In this document: piece after piece, positions 34,389 through 45,236 of the stretch
How the letters are laid out: each line of letters opens with the position of its first letter
How positions within the stretch are numbered: position 1 is the stretch's first letter
DNA from: Pantoea sp. A4
GTDB lineage: Bacteria > Pseudomonadota > Gammaproteobacteria > Enterobacterales > Enterobacteriaceae
Direction: 5' to 3'
Length of the DNA: 64,000 nt
Assembly (NCBI RefSeq): GCF_000295955.2
Contig: NZ_ALXE01000002.1
Span: 25,111-89,110 of the forward strand
The notes under the pieces: generated by a model
Told to the model about the DNA's origin: nothing
The model's input: the letters and a program-made list of their open reading frames with translations, nothing else
Database searches by the model: none
Translations under genes and position numbers: made by a program

Positions 34389-35531
34389 ATGAGCACGGGA
34401 AGCCCAACATTTCAGTTACGCCGCATTGCGGCGCTTTCTCTGGTAACGCTTTGGCTGGCAGGGTGTAGCTCTGGGGATAATACCCAGGCGCCCATCAGCA
34501 GCGTAAATGACAACTCAGGCATGAGCCAGTCAGGTATGCTTTCTGGCAATTCATCCGGCATTCCGCGCCAGGGTGGTGGGATGCTAAGTGGAGGCGTTCC
34601 AGCGACCCCTTCCCGAGGCGGAATGCTAAGCGGAACTTCATCTTCCGTACCTGCGCAAGGCGGAATGATTAGCGAAAACAATAATGTGACAACGGAAAAT
34701 GGTCGAATAGTATACAACCGCAACTATCAGAATATTCCGAAAGGTAGCTATGGCGGCAATACTTATACCGTTCGCCGTGGTGATACCTTGTTCTATATTG
34801 CCTGGATTACCGGCAATGATTTCCGCGATCTGGCTCAGCGTAATAACATCTCCGCGCCTTACTCCTTGAATGCCGGGCAGGTTTTGCAGGTTGAAAACGG
34901 TGGCGGACAACCGATCACCGGAGGCAATGCCATCACCACCGCAGATGCCCGTCAGCAGGGCGTGACGCCACCGCCTGAAACGACGCAAATTCATACAGCC
35001 CCTGTTGCACAGCAACCTGTTATTACGTATTCTGAAGATTCAGATGACACGGGTGGTAGTAAATTGTTGCCATCCCGAGGAGCAAATGTTGCAACGACAA
35101 CAGCTCCAGTGGTAACCGCACCGCCAACGGCAAGTAGCACAACGGACAGCTCAACCCCAGTGGGTAGCTGGCGCTGGCCAACCGAAGGTAAGATCATCGA
35201 TAACTTCTCTGCCTCGGAAGGTGGAAACAAAGGGATCGATATTGCGGGTTCACGTGGTCAACCTGTTGTCGCCACCGCATCGGGAAGGGTGGTATATGCA
35301 GGTAATGCGCTACGTGGCTACGGTAATCTTATTATCATCAAACATAACGATGATTATCTGAGTGCCTATGCCCACAACGACACGATGCTGGTCCGGGAAC
35401 AACAGGAAGTTAAAGCGGGTCAAAAGATCGCTACCATGGGTAGCACTGGAACCAGCTCTGTCAGACTGCATTTTGAAATTCGTTACAAGGGGAAATCCGT
35501 TAACCCGTTGCGTTATTTACCGCAGCGATAA
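34389..35531 (+). CDS. nlpD: Murein hydrolase activator NlpD
   Basis: NlpD is an outer membrane lipoprotein that activates the amidase AmiC at the division site. The start at 34389 gives 380 residues; the lipobox LWLAGCSS follows the signal helix. The linker (residues about 42-100) has a repeated GMLSG/GMISE unit of about 17 residues. A LysM domain ([19 protein letters not shown]) and a C-terminal LytM/M23 domain follow. The M23 metal ligands are degenerate (NKGIDIAG, and RLHFEIR in place of HxH), as expected for a non-enzymatic activator. In enterobacteria the main rpoS promoter lies inside this gene. Confidence 0.95.
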   Translation: MSTGSPTFQLRRIAALSLVTLWLAGCSSGDNTQAPISSVNDNSGMSQSGMLSGNSSGIPRQGGGMLSGGVPATPSRGGMLSGTSSSVPAQGGMISENNNVTTENGRIVYNRNYQNIPKGSYGGNTYTVRRGDTLFYIAWITGNDFRDLAQRNNISAPYSLNAGQVLQVENGGGQPITGGNAITTADARQQGVTPPPETTQIHTAPVAQQPVITYSEDSDDTGGSKLLPSRGANVATTTAPVVTAPPTASSTTDSSTPVGSWRWPTEGKIIDNFSASEGGNKGIDIAGSRGQPVVATASGRVVYAGNALRGYGNLIIIKHNDDYLSAYAHNDTMLVREQQEVKAGQKIATMGSTGTSSVRLHFEIRYKGKSVNPLRYLPQR

Positions 35532-35581
35532 TCCGGCAGAACCAAGTTGTTCTGCCTTGGAATCACGGGTAGGAGCCGCTT

Positions 35582-36574
35582 ATGAGCCAGAATACGCTGA
35601 AAGTTAATGAGTTAAATGAAGACGCGGAATTCGACGAGAACGGAGCTGAAGTTTTTGATGAGAAGGCTCTTGTTGAAAACGAACCTGGTGATAACGATGT
35701 AGCAGAAGAAGAACTGCTGTCGCAGGGTGCAACACAACGTGTGTTGGATGCGACGCAGCTCTACCTGGGAGAGATTGGTTATTCTCCCCTGCTGACAGCA
35801 GAAGAAGAGGTCTTCTTCGCTCGTCGTGCATTACGAGGCGATATTCCTTCTCGCCGTCGAATGATTGAAAGTAACTTGCGTCTGGTGGTTAAGATTGCCC
35901 GTCGTTATAGCAATCGTGGTCTGGCCTTGCTGGATCTGATTGAGGAAGGCAATCTGGGGCTGATTCGTGCGGTCGAGAAGTTTGACCCAGAACGTGGCTT
36001 CCGTTTCTCCACTTACGCAACCTGGTGGATTCGACAGACCATTGAACGGGCGATCATGAATCAAACCCGAACTATTCGTCTGCCAATCCACATTGTTAAA
36101 GAACTGAATGTTTATCTGCGCACCGCGCGTGAACTCTCACACAAGCTTGATCATGAGCCAAGTGCTGAAGAGATTGCCGAGCAGTTAGATAAGCCAGTTG
36201 ACGATGTGAGTCGCATGTTGCGTCTGAATGAGCGTATCACTTCTGTTGATACTCCATTGGGCGGTGACTCAGAAAAAGCGCTGCTTGATATTCTGGCCGA
36301 TGAAAAAGACAACGGTCCGGAAGACACCACGCAAGATGATGATATGAAACAAAGTATCGTTAAGTGGTTGTTCGAGCTGAATGCTAAGCAACGTGAAGTG
36401 TTGGCGCGCCGTTTTGGCCTGCTGGGCTACGAAGCAGCAACACTTGAAGACGTAGGCCGGGAAATTGGCTTAACTCGCGAGCGGGTTCGTCAGATTCAGG
36501 TTGAAGGTCTTCGTCGTCTGCGTGAGATTTTGCAGGCGCAGGGGCTAAACATTGAAGCGCTGTTCCGCGAATAA
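35582..36574 (+). CDS. rpoS: RNA polymerase sigma factor RpoS (sigma-38)
   Basis: RpoS is the stationary-phase and general stress sigma factor. The 330-residue protein is full length with region 1.2 ([20 protein letters not shown]), 2 ([57 protein letters not shown] region), 3 ([11 protein letters not shown]) and 4 ([28 protein letters not shown]). TAGGAG lies seven bases before the ATG at 35582. There is no sign of the premature stops often seen in rpoS of laboratory strains. A strong terminator follows. Confidence 0.98.
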   Translation: MSQNTLKVNELNEDAEFDENGAEVFDEKALVENEPGDNDVAEEELLSQGATQRVLDATQLYLGEIGYSPLLTAEEEVFFARRALRGDIPSRRRMIESNLRLVVKIARRYSNRGLALLDLIEEGNLGLIRAVEKFDPERGFRFSTYATWWIRQTIERAIMNQTRTIRLPIHIVKELNVYLRTARELSHKLDHEPSAEEIAEQLDKPVDDVSRMLRLNERITSVDTPLGGDSEKALLDILADEKDNGPEDTTQDDDMKQSIVKWLFELNAKQREVLARRFGLLGYEAATLEDVGREIGLTRERVRQIQVEGLRRLREILQAQGLNIEALFRE

Positions 36575-36599
36575 TCTGCGTTAAGCGTCGTCGAATCGA

Positions 36600-36629
36600 G
36601 AGCGGTGGTGAAAACCACCGCTTTTTTTT
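36600..36629 (+). terminator. Rho-independent terminator after rpoS
   Basis: A 9-bp stem AGCGGTGGT / ACCACCGCT with loop GAAA is followed by a run of T. It lies between the convergent rpoS and mutS genes. Confidence 0.9.
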
Positions 36630-36638
36630 ATGGCTAAA

Positions 36639-39194
36639 TTACAGCAAAGATTTAAGGCGATAGATCCACTCCAGCGCCTGACGTGGGCTTAGCGAATCAG
36701 GATCGAGGGCTTCCAACGCTTCAGTTGCCGGTGAAGGTGCATCAGCCAGCAATGCGAGTTGAGATCCTTCAACCGTTGAAGCAGCATGACCGTTAGCAAG
36801 CGTTTCAAGCTCACGGAGCTTGTGGCGAGCACGTTTAATCACCTCTTTTGGCACCCCAGCCAGAGCCGCAACGGCAAGGCCATAACTCTTACTTGCTGCT
36901 CCCTCTTCGACACTGTGCATAAAGGCGATCGTATCCCCATGTTCCACAGCATCCAGATGGACGTTAATCACTCCTTCCATCTTCTCTGGCAACGTTGTCA
37001 GCTCAAAATAGTGCGTCGCAAACAGCGTTAACGCTTTGATGCGATTAGCCAGACTCTCTGCGCAGGCCCAGGCCAGTGACAATCCATCATAGGTTGAGGT
37101 ACCACGGCCAATTTCATCCATAAGCACCAGGCTATTCTCTGTTGCATTATGCAAGATGTTAGCCGTCTCAGTCATTTCAACCATAAAGGTTGAGCGGCCT
37201 GACGCCAAATCATCAGCTGCACCCACTCGGGTAAATATACGATCGACAGGGCCGATGATTGCTTCATCGGCAGGAACAAAGCTGCCTATCCAGGCGAGCA
37301 GAGTGATGAGTGCAGTCTGACGCATGTAGGTACTTTTACCGCCCATGTTCGGGCCGGTAATGATTAACATGCGGCGTTGTGGGCTAAGCGTCAGTGGATT
37401 CGCGATAAAAGGCTCTTTGAGCACTTGCTCTACCACCGGATGACGCCCGGCGATAATCTTAACGCCGACCTTATCTTGCAACTTCGGACGGTTGTAATTC
37501 AACGTCCAGGCGCGTTCAGCGAGATTTGCCAGCACATCAAGTTCTGCAAGGGCTGACGCGCTTTGTTGCAGGGCTTCCAGATGCGGTAATAAAGCATCAA
37601 ACAGTTCATCATACAGGCTCTTTTCAAGCGCCAGCGCTTTACCCTTGGACGTGAGTACCTTGTCTTCATACTCTTTCAGCTCGGGAATGATATAGCGTTC
37701 GGCATTTTTCAGCGTCTGACGGCGCACATAGTGAATTGGTACGCGATGGCTCTGGCCACGACTCACCTGAATGTAATAGCCGTGAATGGCATTAAAGCCC
37801 ACTTTGAGGGTATCCAGACCCAGTTTGTCACGTTCACGAATCTCTAGCTTATCAAGATAGTCAGTCGCCCCATCAGCCAGCGCGCGCCATTCATCCAGTT
37901 CTTCGTTGTAGCCTGGTGCTATGACACCGCCATCGCGAATCAACACCGGTGGTGCTTCAATAATTGCACGCTCCAGCAGCTCTCGCTGCTCAGCAAACTC
38001 ACCCATAGCATCACGCAGGCGCACCAGCTGTGGTGTGCTGGCGGAAGCCAGTCCGGCATTCAACAGCGGTAGTTGCTGGAAAGCATGGCGAATGCGTGCA
38101 AGGTCGCGCGGGCGTGCGGTTCGTAATGCTAAACGTGCCAGAATACGCTCAAGATCACCGACCTGGCGTAGCAGCGGTTGGAAGTCTTCATAAAGCGATT
38201 GCAGCTCGGCAACGGTATCATGGCGTTGACTGATTACGTTGGCATCACGGAGCGGTAAGTGCAGCCAGCGTTTAAACATACGGCTGCCCATAGGCGTCAC
38301 GGTTTTGTCTAAAACGGCGGCAAGCGTGTTTTGAATTCCACCAGAAAGGTTTTGCGTGATCTCAAGATTTCGCCTGGTCGCTGCATCCATAATGATGCTG
38401 TCTTGCTGACGATCCATGCTCAGACTGCGGATGTGGGGCAGGGCAGTACGCTGAGTATCTTTGACATATTGCAGCAAGCAACCCGCCGCACGGAGCGCAA
38501 GGTGTGCTGTCTCAACACCAAAACCGATCAAGTCACGAGTGCCAAATTGCAAATTTAGCTGCTGGCGTGCCGTATCGATCTCAAACTCCCATAGCGGGCG
38601 ACGGCGGAGACCACGCCGTTGTTCAATCAATGCCATCGCAGCCAGATCTTCTGGGTACAGCAGCTCAGCAGGATTGGTCCGCTGCAGTTCAGCCGTCATA
38701 CTTTCACTGTCAGCAGGTTCGCTAAGACGAAAACGGCCAGAACTGATATCTAGTGTGGCATAGCCAAAACCGCGAGGCCCCTGAACAATCGCGGCCAGTA
38801 AATTATCCTGCCGTTCCTGGAGCAGTGCTTCATCACTGATGGTGCCCGGCGTGACAATACGCACCACCTTTCTTTCTACTGGCCCTTTACTTAATGCGGG
38901 GTCACCGACTTGTTCACAAATCGCAACAGATTCACCGAGTTGTACCAGCTTAGCCAGGTAGTTTTCAGCAGCGTGGTGTGGCACGCCAGCCATGGGGATG
39001 GGCTCGCCCGCTGAAGCGCCACGCTTGGTAAGTGAGATTTCAAGCAGTTGAGAAGCACGTTTAGCGTCATCGTAAAACAGCTCATAAAAATCCCCCATAC
39101 GATAGAACAGTAGAATGTCTGGGTGTTCAGATTTCAGACGCAGGTATTGCTGCATCATGGGGGTGTGATCGCTGAGGTTGTTTTGAGTACTCAT
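36639..39194 (-). CDS. mutS: DNA mismatch repair protein MutS
   Basis: MutS recognises mismatches and starts methyl-directed repair. The 851-residue protein is full length. The mismatch-binding Phe-x-Glu lies in [15 protein letters not shown] near residue 36-38. The ATPase has [41 protein letters not shown] and the helix-turn-helix dimerisation region ending [10 protein letters not shown]. The gene converges on rpoS. Its upstream side (39195-39446) is the left edge of the type III secretion island and holds no gene, only the first hrp-box-like promoter. Confidence 0.97.
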   Translation of the reverse strand: MSTQNNLSDHTPMMQQYLRLKSEHPDILLFYRMGDFYELFYDDAKRASQLLEISLTKRGASAGEPIPMAGVPHHAAENYLAKLVQLGESVAICEQVGDPALSKGPVERKVVRIVTPGTISDEALLQERQDNLLAAIVQGPRGFGYATLDISSGRFRLSEPADSESMTAELQRTNPAELLYPEDLAAMALIEQRRGLRRRPLWEFEIDTARQQLNLQFGTRDLIGFGVETAHLALRAAGCLLQYVKDTQRTALPHIRSLSMDRQQDSIIMDAATRRNLEITQNLSGGIQNTLAAVLDKTVTPMGSRMFKRWLHLPLRDANVISQRHDTVAELQSLYEDFQPLLRQVGDLERILARLALRTARPRDLARIRHAFQQLPLLNAGLASASTPQLVRLRDAMGEFAEQRELLERAIIEAPPVLIRDGGVIAPGYNEELDEWRALADGATDYLDKLEIRERDKLGLDTLKVGFNAIHGYYIQVSRGQSHRVPIHYVRRQTLKNAERYIIPELKEYEDKVLTSKGKALALEKSLYDELFDALLPHLEALQQSASALAELDVLANLAERAWTLNYNRPKLQDKVGVKIIAGRHPVVEQVLKEPFIANPLTLSPQRRMLIITGPNMGGKSTYMRQTALITLLAWIGSFVPADEAIIGPVDRIFTRVGAADDLASGRSTFMVEMTETANILHNATENSLVLMDEIGRGTSTYDGLSLAWACAESLANRIKALTLFATHYFELTTLPEKMEGVINVHLDAVEHGDTIAFMHSVEEGAASKSYGLAVAALAGVPKEVIKRARHKLRELETLANGHAASTVEGSQLALLADAPSPATEALEALDPDSLSPRQALEWIYRLKSLL

Positions 39195-39369
39195 TCGCTG
39201 GGATTGTCATCAGATTTAATGGTGGGCAGCGTTGACGATGCCGAAGACCCGTACAAGCTGCAGATGACTGCCATATTAACCAGAACTGTAGGACAGGGAA
39301 AGGAAAGATATTATTAATCGAAAGCCATCTTGATGAATTCAGAGGCAGATCGTAAATCAGACATTCCAG

Positions 39370-39397
39370 TGAACTATTTTCGATAAAATAACACTGA
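39370..39397 (+). promoter_or_regulatory. hrp-box-like ECF sigma promoter 1 (lipoprotein-sctIJL operon)
   Basis: TGAACT (39370-39375), a 15-bp spacer, then ACACTGA (39391-39397). It shares the GAAC and CAC-NN-A cores of the HrpL promoter consensus GGAACC-N15/16-CCACNNA. The same TGAACT-N15-NCAC pattern occurs at 42154 and 51807 before the other transcription units of the island, and position 7 (A) is shared by two of the three. Confidence 0.75.
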
Positions 39398-39446
39398 ATC
39401 AAACCTATCTCCCACATCAAAAGTAACATTTTTGTGAGAAGTGACA

Positions 39447-39641
39447 ATGCGATTAATAAAATCAGCTATTAATGGATTGCTATTATGCCTTTTGCTTACA
39501 AGTTGTATTTCAAGGAAAGATGTTTGTATTAGCGGGCAGTGTTCAATTGATAACCCAGAGAAGGAGGGAGTAGTAAAAATATGGTGGGCTCCGGAACTTC
39601 GTAATGATAATAATGAGTATAGTATACTAACCAGAGGGTAA
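39447..39641 (+). CDS. Small lipoprotein, candidate secretin pilotin (HrpT-like position)
   Basis: The 64-residue product starts MRLIKSAINGLLLCLLLTSCIS, a signal peptide with lipobox LLTSC, so it should be a lipoprotein after cleavage before Cys 20. The mature part is about 45 polar residues with two more cysteines (CISGQC) that could form a disulfide. It is the first gene of the sctI-J-L operon and lies behind an hrp-box-like promoter. Hrp1 clusters carry a small lipoprotein gene, hrpT, proposed to assist the secretin. By size and lipobox this could be its counterpart, but no sequence family was recognised. The ATG at 39447 is used; an in-frame GTG is at 39441. Confidence 0.6.
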   Translation: MRLIKSAINGLLLCLLLTSCISRKDVCISGQCSIDNPEKEGVVKIWWAPELRNDNNEYSILTRG

Positions 39642-39644
39642 GTG

Positions 39645-39973
39645 ATGTACATAGAAAACAAAGCCACAGGTTTGCAGAGTTTTAACAAGGGAATTGAAAA
39701 ACTCAACGAAGAAACAAGCTATGAACTCGAATTAGCGGGATATGATTTTCGTAAAATGGTTTCTGAAGATAATCCAACTAGAAACTTAACCACTTTTTAT
39801 GAAAATAAACGTCGTGATATGGAAGATAAAGTTAAGCGTTCCGCTGTTTCAGCAAATGTTCAGGATCTCTCCGCAGCTGCTGGAGCTGCAAGAGAGTACT
39901 ACATTCTGAACCACCTGACAGCAAAAGTGATTGGCAAAGGGGTTCAATCAATTGAGAAGTTAACGAGTATGCA

Positions 39974-39977
<4 letters not shown>
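39645..39977 (+). CDS. sctI: Type III secretion inner rod protein SctI (HrpB-like)
   Basis: The 110-residue product ends in AAAGAAREYYILNHLTAKVIGKGVQSIEKLTSMQ, the pattern of the SctI/PrgJ/HrpB inner-rod family: a hydrophobic amphipathic C-terminal helix ending in a K-L-x-x-M-Q tail. The N-terminal half is polar and variable. Position supports the call, because sctJ follows with an ATGA overlap, as hrpB-hrcJ do in Hrp1 clusters. The ATG at 39645 has GAGGG six bases upstream; a GTG one codon earlier is possible. The base composition is AT-rich, unlike mutS next door. Confidence 0.7.
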
Positions 39978-40718
<741 letters not shown>

Positions 40719-40729
<11 letters not shown>

Positions 40730-41459
40730 GAAGGGTAACGTCTTTGGTTGTAAACGGGTTTTGTTTATATCTGATAAGTACAATTATGAGGGAGGTTTTT
40801 TTTCGGAAGAGGATTTTAATGTTATAGAAAGTGATAACGATAAGATAAAAAGTACAATGGAGTACTGTGATTTTTTGTTGTATGAAACAGAGCAGCTTAT
40901 AAAAAAGCAGAAAGTTAATTGTCAGGATGAGATAAATTTACGATGGACAAACCATGAGAGAGAAGAAATTGAAGCGACTCATCGAGAAGAAAAAAAGAGG
41001 CAGGCTGAAACTAAAAAACAGTCAATTGATTTTTTGGAGAGAAGTGGAGAGCTAATAAAAAGATGGTCTGAGGAAATAGAGAACGAGAAAATATATTTAC
41101 AAAAAAAATCTCAGGAAATGGTATTTGAAGTAATACATAAATTGATGAAAGAAGCTCCGGATCGAAAAAAAATAAAAACATTACTTTCCCACCTGACACT
41201 GGAAGTTCTGGAAGGCGAACCAACAGTGTTAAGGTGTCATGGAAAGCAGGAGAAAAAAATTAGAGATTGTTTAAATGTATTAGAGATTAATCAGTGGCAG
41301 GTGAAAGTCGATAGTGACTGTAGCGAATATGAGTTGAGATTGATAACTAAAGATGAAGACCTCTGGATAAGCTGGGATGCTTTAATATCATTGTGCAACA
41401 TGGATAGATTACATCCACCGGGAAATGATATTCCCGGTGGAAATGAGATCAAGTGTTAG
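40719..41459 (+). CDS. sctL: Type III secretion stator/sorting platform protein SctL (HrpE-like)
   Basis: The 246-residue product has a long charged helical middle (about residues 65-130: HEREEIEATHREEKKRQAETKK and on) and a C-terminal segment (VIHKLMKEAPDRKKIKTLLSHLTLEVLEGEPTVLRCHGKQEKKI) that resembles the FliH/SctL ATPase-stator family. SctL links the ATPase SctN to the sorting platform. It starts inside the 3' end of sctJ. In Hrp1 clusters hrpD (SctK) lies between hrcJ and hrpE; it is absent here, and a candidate sits at 55261. The gene ends tail to tail with the ECF sigma gene, overlapping by 11 bp. Confidence 0.75.
41415..41440. terminator. Perfect 10-bp hairpin in the sctL 3' end, possible bidirectional terminator
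   Basis: CCACCGGGAA and TTCCCGGTGG flank a six-base loop inside the last codons of sctL, just before the convergent sigma gene stop. It is the most GC-rich patch in an AT-rich island. No T-run follows on either strand, so termination is uncertain; it may instead block read-through or protect 3' ends. Confidence 0.45.
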
Positions 41460-41976
41460 TCAATAGCTTTAATCTTTGGCGTATTGAAAATAATCTTGAT
41501 CGAATGGTTCCTACAGGGATAGAAAGTTCATCTGCAGCATCTTCGTAACTGTAACTTTTATTAATAATCATATTGAAAACATCTTTGTGGGTATCAGGAA
41601 GTGTTTCTATATAGACAAAAATTTTTTCTAACTCATCCTGTAATGAAAGTGACTCGGCAAAATTATCACCATCAATATGGTTTTCTAATAAGTCGGTATC
41701 ATTAATTTCGTTTCTGTATTTTATTCGTCTACGATAAAAGTTCAATGTCAGATTGTGAGCAATGCCATATATCCATGTTTCAGGCTTTGATTGACCATTG
41801 AATTTACTTCGGTTAGCAAATGACTCTAGTAAAGTCTGTTGGATGATATCTGGGATATCTTCAATAAAGGATGTGCGTTTAAGGATAAAGTAGTATAAGA
41901 ACTGAGAGTTTTCCTTAACGAACTTATCCCAATTAAAGTTTGCAAAATGTACGGGTGTGTCTGTGTGAGTTGTCAT
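41449..41976 (-). CDS. hrpL: HrpL-like ECF sigma factor
   Basis: The 175-residue product is an ECF sigma factor. Region 2 is visible as FLYYFILKRTSFIEDIPDIIQQTLLES and KPETWIYGIAHNLTLNFYRRR. Region 4 is LPDTHKDVFNMIINKSYSYEDAADELSIPVGTIRSRLFSIRQRLK with a clear helix-turn-helix. The start at 41976 is fixed by AGGAGG just upstream and a sigma-54 promoter 30-45 bases upstream; an in-frame ATG at 42141 would lie before that promoter. No anti-sigma gene is nearby. Position next to sctW (hrpJ), the sigma-54 control and the hrp-box-like motifs make it the functional counterpart of HrpL. The symbol is by analogy. Confidence 0.85.
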   Translation of the reverse strand: MTTHTDTPVHFANFNWDKFVKENSQFLYYFILKRTSFIEDIPDIIQQTLLESFANRSKFNGQSKPETWIYGIAHNLTLNFYRRRIKYRNEINDTDLLENHIDGDNFAESLSLQDELEKIFVYIETLPDTHKDVFNMIINKSYSYEDAADELSIPVGTIRSRLFSIRQRLKLLTNT

Positions 41977-42006
41977 GGTTCCTCCTTCTGTATGAATATT
42001 CTCATC

Positions 42007-42022
42007 AGCAAGAGTTGTGCCA
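42007..42022 (-). promoter_or_regulatory. Sigma-54 (-24/-12) promoter of the ECF sigma gene
   Basis: On the reverse strand TGGCACAACTCTTGCT matches TGGCAC-N5-TTGCW, with GG and GC separated by exactly 10 bases. Transcription should start near 41997, giving a leader of about 20 bases that contains AGGAGG before the ATG at 41976. hrpL of Pseudomonas syringae and Erwinia is controlled by sigma-54 in the same way. Confidence 0.88.
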
Positions 42023-42153
42023 TTGTTTATAAAAAATAAGCCATTGATTATCAAGTTGTTATGAAAAAATTGGCTCAAGCTGTTGTCATTTTTTTCAGAA
42101 GTTCCATCTACAGCTAAGAAAAAGCATTCATAGATATACATTTTTTTCAGGAC

Positions 42154-42181
42154 TGAACTATCGGCTAAGTGGTGTCACCAA
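42154..42181 (+). promoter_or_regulatory. hrp-box-like ECF sigma promoter 2 (sctW-to-sctU operon)
   Basis: TGAACT (42154-42159), a 15-bp spacer, then TCACCAA (42175-42181). It lies 23 bp before the sctW ATG, so the leader is very short but still includes the GGGGGAG ribosome binding site. Confidence 0.78.
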
Positions 42182-42203
42182 CTCGGAAGTATTGGGGGAG
42201 AAT

Positions 42204-43175
42204 ATGAATAAGATTGAACATGTTTTACCTACTTCCTGGCTGAACTCAGAAAAAAATGGGAAGATAACGAAAGATAGTTTACATGTTATGCATCAGGCGC
42301 AAGAAGAAATTGCTGCTCTTAGATTTCGCCAAGCTATTGAGATGAAGCATGAAAAGGGTGTGGATAAAGGAACAAAAAATAAAAGACAAAAAATATTACG
42401 CATTCATGGGCTGAATGTTTTATATAATATCATCGATACATATCGAGACATTCCTAAACAGGGTGTAACACGTAAAGCCAATGGGAAATCAGAACGTCAC
42501 ACAGCGATATCTTCAATTGGGAAAAACACCCAAAAGAGTTCAGTCGTTAAAAAAATATCTGCCGTAAGTCAAATAGAAGATGAAGAAGAAGCTGATATAA
42601 AAAGTATGTTGGCTGAGAATTATCAACACTTTGAAGATGATGAATTAGGCAGTTTTAAGTTAATGGATGCACTGTTAACAGTGCGAAGTGACATTCCATT
42701 TATTGAAAAAATTGAAATAATGCACCAAAATTTAATGAGAGATTATCGTGTAACTGGCTATCTCTCAAATACGATAATTGGAAAGGTAAAAAGAGACGTT
42801 TCGTTATTACAAAGTGGAAAAGGAATGATCTATCTTCTTGATGAAGTCTTCCCTGTCAAAAAAAACACATCCACTTGTGAAATCTCAAACTCAACAATTG
42901 CTGTCCTTTTACTAAAAATTATGAAAAATAGCAGTGATAAAATAAATTACCATGAGCTACTGCTGCTGATTAATATTGAAAGTTCACAGCCACAACAAAT
43001 GAAATTATACCATGGGTTAAAAAAACAGCCGATGATACTATGGGAAAACCAGGAGTACAGGCTAAAAAAATTACACCAAATGAGTAATATCATGAAAGCA
43101 TATAGAGCTAAGAACGAGAACAATAATAAAATGAGCTTTCTTGATAGCATAATATTTAGTAGTGACAGGGAATAA
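42204..43175 (+). CDS. sctW: Type III secretion gatekeeper SctW (HrpJ/InvE/MxiC-like)
   Basis: The 323-residue product is the first gene of the long core operon, directly upstream of sctV, which is the place of hrpJ in Hrp1 clusters. Gatekeepers of this family control the order of substrate export. The HrpJ-domain pattern is seen in EEIAALRFRQAIEMKHEKG, the DIKSMLAENYQHFEDDELGSFKLMDALL stretch and IEIMHQNLMRDYRVTGYLSNTIIGKVKRDV. The call rests mainly on synteny and helix pattern. The ATG at 42204 follows GGGGGAG; a TTG at 42192 is in frame. The end overlaps sctV by 14 bp. Confidence 0.7.
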   Translation: MNKIEHVLPTSWLNSEKNGKITKDSLHVMHQAQEEIAALRFRQAIEMKHEKGVDKGTKNKRQKILRIHGLNVLYNIIDTYRDIPKQGVTRKANGKSERHTAISSIGKNTQKSSVVKKISAVSQIEDEEEADIKSMLAENYQHFEDDELGSFKLMDALLTVRSDIPFIEKIEIMHQNLMRDYRVTGYLSNTIIGKVKRDVSLLQSGKGMIYLLDEVFPVKKNTSTCEISNSTIAVLLLKIMKNSSDKINYHELLLLINIESSQPQQMKLYHGLKKQPMILWENQEYRLKKLHQMSNIMKAYRAKNENNNKMSFLDSIIFSSDRE

Positions 43176-45234
43176 TAACTTGAATCTTTTTCTTCTGAAG
43201 TCTGAAGCAATTGGCCCTGTATTTTGTCTTGGAATAGTATTCATGTTAATGATGCCTATTCCATTGGGTTTATTAGATGTGCTTATTGCAATAAATATTT
43301 GTATGTCAGCATTGTTGATGATTGTTGTCATGTATGTGCCTAAGCCACTATACTTCACCAGTTTTCCTGGTGCACTATTGCTTGTCACTATGTTCAGGCT
43401 TGCTATATCAATTTCTACCACTCGACAGATACTTCTCAATCAAGATGGTGGGGATATTATAGCTGCATTTGGTAACTTTGCAGTGGGAGGGAATCTTGCT
43501 GTTGGGCTTATAATATTTTTGATATTAACACTGGTTAACTTTCTCGTTATTACCAAAGGTGCCGAGCGCGTAGCTGAAGTGGCTGCAAGGTTTACACTTG
43601 ATGCAATGCCCGGCAAACAAATGTCAATTGATAGTGACCTGAGAAATAATTTAATAAATGTCGACCAGGCCAAAGAAAAGAGGCAGGAACTGACTACAGA
43701 AAGCCAGCTCTTTGGTGCGATGGATGGCGCAATAAAATTCGTGAAAGGAGACGCGATAGCTGGAATTGTCATCCTCTTTATTAATCTTATTGGCGGGATA
43801 TCTATCGGTGTTTCACAGCATGATATTAGTGCCGGTGATGCCATGAAAATATATTCAGTTTTAACAATTGGTGACGGTCTTATTTCTCAGATCCCTGCAT
43901 TGCTGGTCGCATTAAGTGCCGGTGTGATGACAACACGCGTATCTAATGCTAGCGAAAAGAAAAATAATAATGTCAGTCAGGATTTGGTAAGCCAACTGGC
44001 TAATCAACCCAAAGCATGGGGGGTTTCTGCGTTAGGTGCGCTTGTATTCTCATTAATTCCGGGAATGCCCGCTGTTCCATTTCTGGTTCTGGCCTTACTG
44101 ATGATGTTATTTTCAACTAAAAGCAAAATACATATATTCATAAATAAATTTAAAAAACAACAAGCTGTAGATGAAAGCAGAATGGATTATGTTGACGACA
44201 AAACTGTTCTTAATACAACTGAAATATATTTAATACAATTCTCTCGTGTAAAAGAAGGGAAGAAAGAGACTCAGGATTTAATTAATGAAATAAAAAAACT
44301 TAGGAATAGTATTGTCGCTGAGAAAGGAGTAACCCATCCGCTGCTAAACATACAATATCTGGATAGCATTGCTGAAGATGAATTTAGGTTCCTCATTCAT
44401 GAAGTACCATTGGTGATAGCTTCATTTGGCAATGGTCTGATTGCTGTTCAGAAGAGTGATGCGGAAATCTATATGCAGGGTGAAGAATGGCTGAAGGGCA
44501 GTGAGAGAAGGCAGGAGCAGGATTATGTTTGGGTTGAGCAAAGTGTAGTTGATAATCTACCAAAATCACTAGCAATCACAAGCCAAAAGCAACTTATTAT
44601 AAATAGGATGAAAACAGCATTTTATAAAAATGGTTATGTATTTTTTAGTTATGAGGAAACCGCATTAATATTGCGTTGGCTTGCGAGTGAAAAGCCAGAG
44701 CTGGCTAAAGAATTACAAAAAACTTTACCCGTAGCAACAATTAATAAAGTGTTACAGTTATTGGCATCAGAAAGGATTTCTATCCGCCCGGTGATTGCGA
44801 TTGCCGAGGCTTTGCTTGAGCATGGGCAGTATGAAAGAGATTGTAATATGTTAGTTGATATGGTGAGAATTCAACTTAAAGAGCATATTTGCTATGAATA
44901 TAGTGCAGATGATGGACTCCATGCCTGGTTATTGACTAGCGAAACTGAATATTACCTTCGTGACTTGATGCGGCAAACACCACAGGAGATATTCTTCTCT
45001 CTTGAACCTGAACAGGCTCAAGTTATTAAAAACATACTTGATCAACACGTCAAGAAAGAATCAGACCCTCAGGTTGTTATCATTGTCGCGAATGACTTGC
45101 GCCAACCTATGAGAAGGTTAGTGCAAAATGATTTTAATCATGTGGGAATCATATCTTATGCGGAGTTGATTTCTGATGTGAAACTCAATATTTATGGCCG
45201 TCTTGATCTTCAGTACGGTAATACTGAGGAGTGA
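43162..45234 (+). CDS. sctV: Type III secretion export gate protein SctV (HrcV)
   Basis: SctV is the large export gate that forms the nonameric cytoplasmic ring. The 690-residue protein has seven to eight membrane helices in the first 330 residues. The FHIPEP family signatures are PKPLYFTSFPGALLLVTMFRLAISISTTRQILL, VITKGAERVAEVAARFTLDAMPGKQMSIDSDLR and GDGLISQIPALLVALSAGVMTTR. A soluble C-terminal domain follows. The start is a GTG at 43162 inside the sctW 3' end; a TTG at 43180 is another choice. It is intact and collinear with HrcV. Confidence 0.95.
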   Translation: MTGNNNLNLFLLKSEAIGPVFCLGIVFMLMMPIPLGLLDVLIAINICMSALLMIVVMYVPKPLYFTSFPGALLLVTMFRLAISISTTRQILLNQDGGDIIAAFGNFAVGGNLAVGLIIFLILTLVNFLVITKGAERVAEVAARFTLDAMPGKQMSIDSDLRNNLINVDQAKEKRQELTTESQLFGAMDGAIKFVKGDAIAGIVILFINLIGGISIGVSQHDISAGDAMKIYSVLTIGDGLISQIPALLVALSAGVMTTRVSNASEKKNNNVSQDLVSQLANQPKAWGVSALGALVFSLIPGMPAVPFLVLALLMMLFSTKSKIHIFINKFKKQQAVDESRMDYVDDKTVLNTTEIYLIQFSRVKEGKKETQDLINEIKKLRNSIVAEKGVTHPLLNIQYLDSIAEDEFRFLIHEVPLVIASFGNGLIAVQKSDAEIYMQGEEWLKGSERRQEQDYVWVEQSVVDNLPKSLAITSQKQLIINRMKTAFYKNGYVFFSYEETALILRWLASEKPELAKELQKTLPVATINKVLQLLASERISIRPVIAIAEALLEHGQYERDCNMLVDMVRIQLKEHICYEYSADDGLHAWLLTSETEYYLRDLMRQTPQEIFFSLEPEQAQVIKNILDQHVKKESDPQVVIIVANDLRQPMRRLVQNDFNHVGIISYAELISDVKLNIYGRLDLQYGNTEE

Positions 45235-45236
45235 AA

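Noticed and set aside
39195..39446. Search for an integrase, attachment site or tRNA at the left island edge
   Set aside because: No tRNA-like sequence or integrase frame was found, and no direct repeat shared with 55858-55987 was evident.
41977..42141. N-terminal extension of the ECF sigma factor from the ATG at 42141
   Set aside because: The extension spans the sigma-54 promoter and lacks sigma-factor features; the AGGAGG-supported ATG at 41976 gives a normal-sized protein.
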